Source: Juglans regia
Lineage: Eukaryota > Streptophyta > Magnoliopsida > Fagales > Juglandaceae
Direction of reading: 5' to 3'
DNA length: 64,000 nt
Assembly (NCBI RefSeq): GCF_001411555.2
Contig: NC_049904.1
Location: 27,231,370 to 27,295,369, forward strand
The position numbers and the translations under genes are program-made. Each line of letters opens with the position of its first letter. The stretch's first letter is position 1. Shown piece by piece: positions 33,241 through 44,500 of this stretch. Below the pieces are notes generated by a model that saw only the letters and a program-made list of their open reading frames with translations, did not search any database and was not told the origin of the DNA.

Positions 33241-35327
33241 GAGAAGTGAACCAGTTCCATCTACTTGAGATAACCCTGAGTGTGTATTGAGAAGTCGAGG
33301 AATTGCTTGAAATCTCCTGATTTGACCATTTCTGTTGAAAATTAGAAATGAAATTGTGATTCATATTGCTTGAAATGCATCGAGCCTTTTTTTGTGGCAT
33401 TATTTTACTAGTTAATTAGTTTAGTCTTGCTGCTTTGTAGGACCTATTGTGATAATGGAATTGTAGTGAGCTTTTGAGATCCTGCTTTCTATTCATGTGC
33501 TCTTGCTACTGTGAACGAGACTTCAGTTGGGTCTGGACAAATACCTTTTATAATTTATGGTATTGGAGTTAAAAACGTAGTCCTGACGTGTAGGATATTT
33601 CCTATTGAAGCTTAGGAAACGACTGTTGTAAGACTGTTTTTTATGCAATCCAATTAGGAAACTGCATTTGAGGAATTTGATACAATTTCCTACGTCCTTA
33701 TCCTTCATGTGATCATAAGGGAAAGTATACTTTGGACAAAAGAGATGACAAAGGACTAACTACTTGAGGAGAGCAAAACCATCGAACTACCATTGCCCCT
33801 CTGGCCTTTATATACTGGCATGCAGTGAGCCACATGCACACGTCGAAATGGTGATCTGAAGTTGGTGATCAGTGATGGATCGACGGACAACTAGACTATT
33901 AGAGGTTTGTATAAAAATGCCTGGTCAAAAGAGGACCGAAAAGCATGGTTTGGAGGTGGTGCATGGCGGCCATGCTCGATGTGATGGTGAGTGGCTGCCA
34001 CACGCTAGTATTTTGTGGCGGCTGATGGTTGAAGATGGTAAAGAAAAGAACAACAATTCTAATTTTGTATACATAGAAAGCATGTAGTACTTAAGAGGAA
34101 TGAACAAAAAGAAGGGGGAGGGGGGATGGAAATAAGCCAGGGGAAACGGTCGGTTCTAGCTAGGGAGTGGCCGAGAGTAGTTTCTTCCTACACTATTAAC
34201 ACACAACCCTTCCAAAATTGATATCAGATTTGGGGTTTGGCTGTTGGCAGCAGTAGATATGCTAACTCCCAGCAATTCAGTTCCCCAGGGAGTTCGAGTT
34301 TTGGCTTGACATCAATTCAGTTCTACACCTCATGGAAAGTCCCGAGCGAGCCCAAACAATGTTTTTCTGCATTAACCCATGCATCACTCACTGGGCTGTG
34401 CCAATTAGTTGCTTTATTTGTGGGTTTTGTTTAAAATGCATGCCACACTTTTTACAAAACAGTGATTAGAGACACCATAATTGTCTGAAGGATGCTCTCA
34501 TGTAACATGATTTGCTTGACTTTTGAAACTCTCCTTTGTAACTAACTATCTCGTTCCTGTTCTATAGAAAATGAAAACTTTTTCACCCTCTCTCTCCTCT
34601 TTTCTTCCCCATCTAAAGACGACTACTGAAACTACAGGAAGTTTATATGCAATTTCAAGTGTGGATTAATGTGATGTTGAAACTCAAAGGTGCACAAAAA
34701 TGTTCATGCTCATGCTCGCATGGCTCCATGATATCGTTGATTGGAAAGGTAGGAGCCAGGAGGGCTGGAATTGGAAAGCTGGGAACCATATAGGGAGGCA
34801 TCTCACTCGCCCGAATAGTTTATCTCCATTCATAGTGGCATCGATTAGACAATAAATAAATAAAAGCGATACCATTGTCGGCCAAAAGAAGAAGTCTATA
34901 AAGGGAGTCATTTTAAAATGTCATGACTCAAGACACAAGATCCAGAGGCCAAGTTTTAGAACAAACAATAAGGTGTATTATGGTTGAAAATAAACCTTTC
35001 CTTTTATGCAAAGTTGTGAATCGAAGAGCAATATTGAGAGACAACATTAATTTAATGTGATTGGCACCCACTTTCCAATCAGTAGTGTCATCCCATCCAA
35101 AGTTCCTCAAAGTCAAATTAATTTGGATGGTTCTGCAATTCCTAAATCAAAATTATGATTCTTGGGATATTGACTTTTTTAGGTCTTGAATTCTATCTTC
35201 AAACAATATTTCAATATTTACTCACTTGTATTTAGTTTGATGATTTTAATTGAACCATGATACAAACACAGGCAAGTTGCACCACTTTCTCATGCGTCTA
35301 GTATCAATGGTTTTAATTTAGGTGTCG
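33241..35327. other. 3' flank of the PUX4-like gene and non-coding DNA
   Basis: Probable former 3' UTR to about 33,500. The rest has no protein pattern I recognise; open frames at 33,872-34,107, 34,237-34,434 and 34,684-35,116 look random. A TATA-like CTTTATATACTGG lies at 33,809, which could belong to an LTR remnant. Confidence 0.5.
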
Positions 35328-35715
35328 TTTGATAGTAAGTTGAGATGTGATGGTTTTAGATGAGTTGAATAAAATATTGTTAGAATTTTATTTTTTTAAT
35401 ATTATTATTGTTTTGAAATTTGAAAAAGTTGAATCATTTATTATATTTTGGGATAAAGACAAGATACAAAATTCTCATCTCATATCATCTTAACATTACA
35501 ATTTTTTCAAATTTTTACACAAAATATAATAAATAATTAAACTTTTTCAAATCTCAATTTAACTTTCTCATATCTCAAAACAATAATAATATTAAAAAAT
35601 AATATTTTAAATTTTTATCTAAAATCAAAAATTATCATCTCACTCTCCAAACTTACGTAAAAATTTAAAAAAATTGTAATGATAAGATTAATTGAGATCA
35701 CTTATCAATCTAAAC
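35328..35715. mobile_element. GTTTGG-family MITE interrupted by another MITE
   Basis: The outer copy begins GTCGTTTGATAGTAAGTTGAG and ends TTATCAATCTAAACGGG. Between its two halves lies a subfamily-2 copy. Confidence 0.75.
35452..35657. mobile_element. Subfamily-2 MITE nested in a related MITE
   Basis: From GGGATAAAGACAAGATACAA to ATCATCTCACTCTCCAAAC, the same type as 22,256-22,461. The outer MITE resumes with AAAAATTTAAAAAAATTGTA. Confidence 0.75.
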
Positions 35716-36104
35716 GGGATCTAATAATTTTAGTATATTTAAGTCTCGTACAGTCTCTTAGAAAGAAAAACGAAGATGATGATTTTTTATTTGAATTCTA
35801 AGTGTACCACTACCACACATTTTTTTTTTTAAATGAATTATAGGAGACTATGTAAGTTTTAAAATTGTGCAATTATTTTTTTATAGAATTAATATAATTT
35901 AATAAATAAGCTCTCAATGGAAGACAGGAATGCTTGGAATCTTGGATTGTGTTTGCACACATGCAATATTTGCAATGCGTACTTAATTGGACCAGCAACT
36001 GAAGTATTTGTTTGTTTCTTTGTTTCTCTAAAATGGGCATCCATCCCGTACTCCATTATTTATTATATTCATCCTAAATCATTTACTGCATGAGTTTCTA
36101 TAGG
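35716..36104. other. AT-rich non-coding stretch
   Basis: Nothing recognised. Confidence 0.6.
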
Positions 36105-36312
36105 TGGTTTGGATTCAGAGATGAATTGAAATAGATTGAAATGGTTTGTGAATAGTAGAATAAAAGTTAAATTATTTATTATATTTTATATAAAAATTTG
36201 AAAAAATTATTTTAAAATTTAAAAAAGTTGAATTATTTATTATATTTAGTGTGAGAATTTAAAAAAATTATAATGATAAGACGAGGTGAATTATAAATAC
36301 AAACGAGGCCTT
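36105..36312. mobile_element. GTTTGG-family MITE
   Basis: GGTGGTTTGGATTCAGAGAT at the left, AAATACAAACGAGG at the right, with the family AT-rich core. Confidence 0.75.
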
Positions 36313-36624
36313 AATATTTAATTTTTAAATAAATAGATATTATTAATGGCCAAAAACAGAAACCCAATAAAATAATTTAATATTCTTTATAGTAATGTCA
36401 GCGTGTCAAAATCAACTAGTGTTGCTTGAAAGAATGATTATCTCCATGTTATACACCACTCCTAACAGTACTGCCTAAATTAATGTCAATCTTTTTGGTG
36501 ATCCATTAATCGTAAAAGCATTGATAATCATTGATCTATTAGCCTAAGCCAGAGAAAAGGAGGTCTAAGATAGTCTCCAAGCATGTGATAATCATTGATA
36601 TCTTCCATATCTTCGAGATGGCTG

Positions 36625-36830
36625 CGTTTGGATCATAAAATACTCTCAATTCATTTCAACTCATCATTACAACTTTTTTAAATCCCAACACAAAATATAA
36701 TAAACAATTCAACTTTTTCAAATCTCAAAATAATAATAATATTAAAAAATAATATTCTAATAATATTTTATCATCTCAACTCAACTCAACTCAACTCGCT
36801 TCAACATCCAAACTCACCCATCTCCAAGAT
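36625..36830. mobile_element. GTTTGG-family MITE
   Basis: GCGTTTGGATCATAAAATAC at the left, four TCAAC repeats and TTCAACATCCAAACTC at the right. Confidence 0.85.
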
Positions 36831-39057
36831 GCCAATTTTTTTTCTTTACTTTTTTTTTTAATTACAATTATCTTGAAAAGTTATATTAAATTTTTTTTAA
36901 TTTTAAAATAAAAATTATGTTTTAACAATATATTAACTTTATAATTTTTTTACTTATTTTTTTTTTTATCATTTTCTAAAATTTCATAAAATATATTAAT
37001 TCAAATCGTTTTACTGACTAAAGCCCTAGTTGATTGTTTGGAACTTAAAAAATGAATAAAAGGAAAATCAAACGTGTTTTTTGGAGAGTAAAATCAAACA
37101 CTAAGATTACTTATTATCTTAAATCCGTAGTTTTTAGTCTCATTTGCTTCTTTAAAAGATCATATTTGAAATGTGGTCATATTAATATGATTAAAAATAT
37201 TTTATTTATTTTTTCTAAAACATAGATAATGAGAACAGGGCTCGGTCTTGGTTTGACCGAAGTTTGCTGATCACAACAGTATCTTGAAGTTGCATGCAAA
37301 GTTTGATCTACATATCTCACAAATATAGGAAAATGGTAGTATGATTATCAAATATTACCAAATATGTCAGGTCATATATTTTTATTTTATTTTTTAAATT
37401 TTTTTAAATAATTAAGAAAGTAACTATTAGTGAATTTATATATTTTTTTTTTCTTAATAGTTAAGAAAGTTTAAAAAATGTTTTAAGGAAAAAAAAAATC
37501 ATTTGTACTAACACATTTGATGGTTACATTTTGTAGCCACCCTAACATTTTACTCATTTTATTTTCTAAAACAATCAGATTGACAATTAAAATAATATTT
37601 TGTATTAAATGAACATATAGCAAAATAAATATTATCTAATTTTGACACTTTGATTATTTTTAGATCATTTTTATTTAAAAAATAATAAAAAATTAATGGA
37701 CAATATCTACTTGTTATAATGAAATAAAAAAGTGGTAAGTATAATTTTTCACACATTCAACATTTAAAGCAGAAGGTTGTCACATTAATTATTAATTGAC
37801 TTCGACGTACGTACTTACGTACAATAGTTGTTGCCGGATTTCGACAAATGTTTGCCACATTTATTGATTTTCACGGACAACAGTGGTTGCCGGATTTCCA
37901 ATAGATACGAACTAATTTGAGTAATAATATTTTCCCCAAAAAAAAAAAAATTTAATAAAATTAAAAGATATAGATTTATACGTACGGCATCAGCATGCAT
38001 GCATGCAGTGAATTTTGTGCGAAATGTGAGAATTGTTGCAAATGGAAATATTTGATCTGATCAGTCTCATGATGTGGTCGATCATGATGAGGAATCATAT
38101 GTAAACTAATAATGCATGAAATTTACTTATATATTCGCTAACTTCTATATATATATAATATAATTGCATTGATCAAAGCTTAATATAACCCGCGGCTCAC
38201 GCACACTTTCCATAATTAATTCCCCATTTATGTTAAAAGAAGATATTTGATTGATTTTTGTTAATTTCATAAAGAAATATTATATAATTAAGCAAGTTTA
38301 TAAATTAATATACTTTCTTATGGTATATTATTTTTTTTGTATAAATTAAATTTAACGTATAATATAATTTTTATAGCGTCATATATATAACAAAAATAAA
38401 TATTAATAAAAGAGGAATTTAATGATCATTTAGTTAATTATACCATTATAATAATAAGTAAATATTTTAATTCTTTTCACATATACCGGAATCAATACTG
38501 TTGTAATATTAGAAGGGCCGACGAGGACTCCACTGACGAGCAATGAGAAGTAACATTTTCATATAAAAAATGATTCAATCGTGTTTGTTCAATTGAAGAC
38601 CAAAGTAGGTGTGCCCATCTAATTGGCAAACAAAATGATTTACTTTAAAAGGGTATTTACTTTCCACTAATATATATAACTTTATTGGAAGGGGATTCAA
38701 GCACCACTATGAGGCAATATCTAATCTTGTTATTGTATATGACTGGACTATGATCTCAATTACGAGCGATATCATCCATCATCTCACTTATTTTAAAGAA
38801 TAAGAAGTTAGGAAAATACATCGTTTATTGAATTGATGCGTACACGATTTGACGTAATGGGCAACGACGATACAAGCTTACGACAATATCCCTTTAATCC
38901 AAATTCCCCCCTTCTCTACTGTCCTTTCATAATAGAAAAGATCCACCTCTATATTATTAAGTTTTGTTTAGACAGTTTATAATGTATTAGTTTTGTAGTT
39001 TCATATATAAAATAGTAGTTTTCTTGCGGAAAAAAAACTATATATATATATATAACT
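36831..39057. other. AT-rich non-coding DNA
   Basis: Long A/T runs and no coding pattern. (GCAT)n-type words occur at 37,990-38,007 and TA repeats at 38,146-38,161 and 39,041-39,053. The copia element is inserted right after the last TA repeat. Confidence 0.6.
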
Positions 39058-39214
39058 TGTTGACCGATTCTTTCTCATGAAGACGTTTGTGAGTGGGAGT
39101 CTATCATCTTAAGAGTCCTTTAAGTGGTCAAACACTCCTCCATTCAATTTAAATTGATCCCATGAAAATAGGATCACGTGGGACACGTAAACCCGAAATT
39201 TGATGGGAATTTCG

Positions 39215-39224
39215 GCTATAAATA
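39215..39224 (+). promoter_or_regulatory. TATA box of the copia promoter
   Basis: CTATAAATAC in the LTR. A start some 30 bp downstream would make the AUG at 39,351 the first in the transcript. Confidence 0.75.
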
Positions 39225-39350
39225 CATGTGTTTGGTCCCCAAACTCACTCACTCAATTCCCTTCGGTAATACACCATCTAAATAGAGTAGAGAAGAGTTT
39301 GGAAGAGCCAAACACAGTGAAAACCGAAACTTTTTCAGTGAATTGCATCA

Positions 39351-39360
39351 ATGGCTGGAG
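39351..39360 (+). other. Predicted first coding exon of gag, inside the LTR
   Basis: ATGGCTGGAG followed by the strong donor GTAAGA at 39,361. These ten bases give three codons plus one base. A splice to 40,977 restores the gag frame exactly. Confidence 0.65.
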
Positions 39361-39444
39361 GTAAGATTTCTTGGCATTAAACCCTTTAATTCTCGTTTCT
39401 AAAGTGTTATTCCGCATTAGAGAATTTTATTTAAGTCTAACAGT

Positions 39445-39456
39445 TGGTATCAGAGC
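39445..39456 (+). promoter_or_regulatory. Primer-binding site of the copia element
   Basis: TGGTATCAGAGC two bases after the 5' LTR, complementary to the 3' end of initiator methionine tRNA, the usual primer of plant copia elements. Confidence 0.95.
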
Positions 39457-39693
39457 ATTAAAATCCTCTGTCTTGATGTTTAAATACAAAAACCCGAGTT
39501 CCTCTGTTTTTTGGCCGTGAATTGAAAATTTTTTTTGGGTTTTGATTTTGGACGTTTTTAATTTGAAAGAAGTTTAGAAATCATATAGAAATATTTTTTC
39601 TAAGCTTTCTGTGATTAAAAACATCATTTTTGACGTGAAAAAACACTGTAAAACGCGAAAATCGCGCTGCGTCTGGAGGTAGAAGACGACGCG

Positions 39694-40112
39694 AACGACA
39701 TGTCGTTTTCAGGCTTGTTGAAAACGACATGTCGTTTTGGCAGCTTATGTTTCATTCGGTTCTGCTAAACGACAGGTCGTTTTCAACTTTGATGAAAACG
39801 ACATGTCGTTTAGCATTAGGTTCTCTACTCCCGTATACCGCTAAACGACACGTCGTTTTCAATTTAATGAAAACGACATGTCGTTTTACTTCGAAGGCCG
39901 TTCAAGTGTAATGACAAAAACGACACGTCGTTTTTCAATTGATGAAAACGACATGTCGTTTTATTCGGTAGTCGTTTATCAAGCCTGAAGGTAAACGACA
40001 TGTCGTTTTGAGTTTCAGTAAAACGACATGTCGTTTAGAGGCTGTCTGTGTTTTAAGAAATGGGCAAAACGACACGTCGTTTTTTCATTCTAGAAAAACG
40101 ACATGTCGTTTA
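39694..40112. repeat. Array of 12 palindromes AACGACAYGTCGTT in six pairs
   Basis: Palindromes start at 39,694, 39,721, 39,767, 39,795, 39,843, 39,870, 39,916, 39,945, 39,993, 40,020, 40,066 and 40,094. Within a pair they are 27-29 bp apart, and pairs start every 73-77 bp. Eight are perfect (ACATGT centre); the first of pairs 2, 3, 4 and 6 has a changed centre (ACAGGT once, ACACGT three times). The sequences between pairs are not alike, yet their lengths are. In RNA each palindrome can fold on itself or pair with another copy. Confidence 0.95.
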
Positions 40113-40976
40113 CTTGGTGCAAAAAAAAAAAAAAAAGTAAATTTTTTTTTTTCCCATTTTTAAATGGGTTGAATAGTGGGTTTTTGGGTTTATGCCCATT
40201 GTGCTTATAATTTTTTATTTTTATTTTTAATTATATGCATTGAGGATATTTGTTTATTATGCTCATATTTAGTTTGCATAAATTGATTAATTTTTGCTTT
40301 TTACATGCAATTTTTGATGAGTATATAATTTAGAGCATGGATTAAATGTTATGCATAATATTATAATCTAGATTGTGCAATATTTATGCTTATATTATGA
40401 ATCTTTTGTGCATAGTTATAACATGTGAGTATTAGTTAAAATTATGTAATTCATAATATTAAGCTAGTCTTATGCAATTTAAATGTCTAGTGATCCATAT
40501 AGTTTTATGTTAATTAGAGAATAGCCACAGCATCTTTAATTAAGTAAAATTATAATGATTGATTAGGATCACATAAGGAATATTAGACATTAATTGTAAT
40601 TAATTATACATAAATATAATAAATTTTATCCCACAGGAATTTTTATTATATTTATATTATTAATTAGGATAAAATATCAAGTTATTCATAAATTACCCAC
40701 AGGAATTATGAATGAAGTAAATAATTTGATAGTTTTATCATAAAAGTCTAAGATAGAATACACATGAAATTCATAATATATCCTTTAGAATTATGAATTA
40801 AGTAATAATATTGATAAAATTCTATCATATAGATTAATTGGATCTACTGGTATTAAAATTTAGCCCACAGGCAATTTTATGTCCTTAGATTCAATTTTTA
40901 GGCATGATTTACATTGGTAAAACATGAATATTTATTTAGGCCTCAATTTTAACATAAACATGTAATCTATATGCAG

Positions 40977-41512
40977 TTTCACAACCTACAAATTTCTCTG
41001 ATATTCGTTATGATATCCCTGAACTTAAGGGAGATAACTATAAGGTCTGGAAGGAGAGAATTCTTCTTCATTTAGGGTGGATGGATATAGATTATGCTAT
41101 TAGGAAAGACGAACCACCAGCTGTAACTGATACCAGTAATGCAGCAGACATCGCACTTTATGAGCGATGGGAGCGATCTAATCGCCTAAGCATGATGTTC
41201 ATTAAGACTAGAATATCAGCTGGTATTCGTGGTTCTGTCGATCAGCATGAAAAGGTCCGAGACTTGCTAAAAGCCATTGATGAACAATTTGTCACTTTAG
41301 ACAAGGCTCTAGCAAGCACCCTAATTATGAAGTTCTCATCCCTAAGACTCACCAGTGTGAAAGGTGTGCGTGAGCACATCATGCAAATGAGGGACAATGT
41401 GGCTCAATTGAAGAAACTCGAGGTTGAAATGTCGGAGTCCTTCCTAGTGCACTACATCCTGAACACACTCCCGCATCAATATGGACCCTTCAAAATCTCT
41501 TACAACACATAA
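40977..41512 (+). CDS. Copia gag (main exon)
   Basis: Open from the predicted acceptor at 40,977 to TAA at 41,510-41,512, about 178 codons. It contains the gag core of plant copia elements: an L-K-G-D-N-Y-K-V-W motif near the start, FIKTRISAGIRGSV, and a long helix with LKKLEVEMSESFLVHYIL and LPHQYGPFK. Without splicing only the AUG at 41,081 is available, which would remove the conserved N-terminal motif. Gag forms the element particle. Compared with relatives the frame stops too early: two bases seem to be missing at 41,505-41,510, and the sequence continues in the pol frame. Confidence 0.9.
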
Positions 41513-44500
41513 GGATAAATGGTCAATTAATGAACTCATGACCATGTGTGTTCAAGAGGAAGGGAGACTGATGATGGAACAGGGTGAAAGTGCAATGCTG
41601 GCAACGCATGGAAAGGGCAAAAATCAAGCCAAACTGAAGGGAAAAGGCAAAATACATCCGCAAGGTGGTATTAAGAAAGATTCCAAGTGTTTCTTCTGTA
41701 AAAAGAAGGGACACATGAAGAAGGAATGCGCCAAATTCCAGAAATGGCTTGCAGACAAAGGTAATTCGACCTCACTTGTTTGTTATGAATCTAATATGGT
41801 TAATGTCAATATTAACACATGGTGGATTGATTCTGGATCAACAATCCACATTTCGAATTCCTTGCAGGGTTTGCAAAACCTAAGGAAGCCAGTGGGAAGT
41901 GAGCGAAGCATCTTATCAGGAAACAAGATGGGCTCGCATGTGGAAGCTGTTGGAACTTGCTATTTAATTTTATCTAGTGGTTTTGTTTTAAAGTTGGAGA
42001 AGACCTTTTATGTTCCAAGTTTTTCTAGAAACTTGATTTCAGTTTCAAGACTAGTACCTTTTGAATATTCCTTTAATTTTTCAAATTCATCATTCAGTTT
42101 ATTTTATAAATCTGATTGTGTTGGGAATGGTACTTTGTCTGATGGTCTTTACTGCATTAATTTACAAAACAATACCACTTATGATTCAATGCATGTTCAC
42201 ACTGGCACTAAAAGATGTGTTATTAATGAGGATTCCTCTAAATTATGGCACCGGAGATTAGGCCATATCTCCCTAGATAGGATTAAAAGATTAGTAAATG
42301 AAGGGGTACTTAATACTCTAGATTTTTCTGATTTTGAGACTTGTGTGGACTGCATAAAGGGAAAGCAGACCAACAAGTCAAAGAAATGTGCCAATAGGAG
42401 TTCAGACATATTAGAGATCATACATACTGATATATGTAGTCCAGACATGGACTCATATGGTCAGAAATACTTCATCTCTTTTATAGATGATTACTCACGA
42501 TATATGTATCTCTACATGCTTCATAACAAGAACGAAGCATTAGATGCCTTTAAAATCTTTAAGGCTGAAGTAGAGAAACAATGCGGTAAACAAATTAAGA
42601 TCGTGAGATCAGATAGAGGTGGAGAATATTATGGTAGATACACTGAGAATGGACAAGCACCTGGGCCATTTGCAAAGTTTCTTCAAGAGCATGGGATTGT
42701 TGCCCAATACACCATGCCTGGTTCACCGGACCAGAATGGTGTAGCAGAAAGAAGAAACCGAACATTATTGGACATGGTGCGGAGTATGCTTAGCAGCTCC
42801 AATCTTCCTAAATCATTGTGGGCTGAAACACTTAAGACGGCAGTGTATATATTAAACCGAGTTCCAACCAAGGCTGTTTCTAAAACGCCATTTGAATTAT
42901 GGAAAGGTTGGAAACCGAGTTTGCGACATATGCGCGTTTGGGGATGCCCGTCTGAGGTGAGAATTTATAATCCACAAGAGAAGAAACTAGACCCAAGGAC
43001 CATTAGTGGGTATTTCATTGGATATGCTGAAAGGTCTAAAGGTTATAGATTTTATTGTCCATCTCACAGTACTAGGATTGTGGAATCAAGAAATGCAAAG
43101 TTTCTTGAGAATGACTTGATCAGTGGGAGCGATCAAACCAGGAACATAGTTCCTGAGAATGATCATTCAGAATCTCAACCTTCCACTTCAAGTGATAGAT
43201 TGGTTATTGTTTACAACACCCCTCAAGTACCAACTGGTGTTGAACTACCAATCATTGAAGTTCCACAAGTTGCTAACGACACTCTAGTAGATCAGGTAGT
43301 TCAAGAGTTGCCAACAACTTTTGAACAACCAGTTGAACCACATACTACTTCTCAGGAAGATGATGGTGCAACATTAAGAAGATCTGTTAGAGCAAGAAGA
43401 TCAGCAATTCCTAGTGATTATGTTGTGTATCTGCAAGAATCTGACTATAACATTGGAGCCGAAAATGATCCCGAATTATTTTCACAAGCCATGAGTTGCA
43501 AAGAATCAGAATTATGGTACAATGCCATGAAGGAAGAGATGAATTCCATGAAGAGTAACGAAGTCTGGGATCTTGTTGAGTTACCTAATGGTGTAAAAGC
43601 CATTGGATGTAAATGGGTCTTTAAAACCAAAAGAGACTCATTAGGCAACATTGAGAGATACAAGGCAAGACTCGTTGCTAAGGGATTCACTCAGAAAGAA
43701 GGAATCGATTACACGGAGACTTTCTCTCCCGTATCTAAGAAAGATTCCTTGCGTGTTATTTTGGCATTAGTAGCCCATTTTGATTTTGAATTGCAACAAA
43801 TGGATGTGAAAACAACATTTCTTAATGGAGATCTAGAGGAGGAGATTTACATGAAACAGCCTGAAGGATTCCCCTCTAGTGATGGTGAGCAATTGGTTTG
43901 CAAGCTTAAGAAATCCATATACGGTTTAAAACAAGCATCTCGCCAATGGTATTTGAAATTCCATAATGTAATTTCTTCATTCGGTTTTGTAGAAAACGTT
44001 ATGGATCAATGTATATACCAGAAGGTCAGTGGGAGTAAAATATGTTTTCTTGTTTTATATGTGGATGACATTTTGCTAGCAACCAATGATAAGGGTTTGC
44101 TGCATGAAGTGAAACAATTCCTCTCTAAAAATTTTGATATGAAGGATATGGGTGAGGCATCTTATGTCATTGGCATTAAGATCCATAGAGACAGATTTCG
44201 AGGCATCTTGGGTCTGTCTCAGGAAACCTATATTAATAAATTTTTGGAGAGATATCGGATGAAGGATTGTTCACCAAGTGTAGCTCCCATTGTGAAGGGT
44301 GATAGGTTCAATTTGAATCAATGCCCAAAGAACGACCTTGAAAGAGAACAAATGAAGAACATTCCATATGCTTCTGCTGTCGGAAGCCTAATGTATGCTC
44401 AGGTCTGTACAAGACCTGACATTGCATTTGCTGTGGGAATGTTAGGACGATATCAGAGTAATCCAGGTTTAGACCACTGGAGAGCTGCAAAGAAAGTAAT

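Larger units (their letters stand above)
39058..39442 (+). repeat. 5' LTR of the copia element
   Basis: 385 bp with TG...CA ends. It contains a TATA box and, near its 3' end, the first AUG of the predicted transcript, directly followed by a splice donor. Confidence 0.97.
39361..40976 (+). other. Predicted leader intron of the copia element (1,616 bp)
   Basis: Donor GGAG|GTAAGA and acceptor ATATGCAG|TTTC. The inferred intron contains the primer-binding site and the whole palindrome array, so spliced RNA would encode Gag-Pol but could not serve as reverse-transcription template. Support: the gag frame has a stop at 40,955 and no AUG before 41,081, although conserved gag sequence is already present from 41,010. 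Confidence 0.65.

Noticed and set aside
39694..40112. CRISPR-like repeat-spacer pattern
   Set aside because: Repeats are palindromes inside a plant retrotransposon leader, spacing alternates between about 28 and 46-49 bp, and there are no cas genes; the host is a eukaryote.
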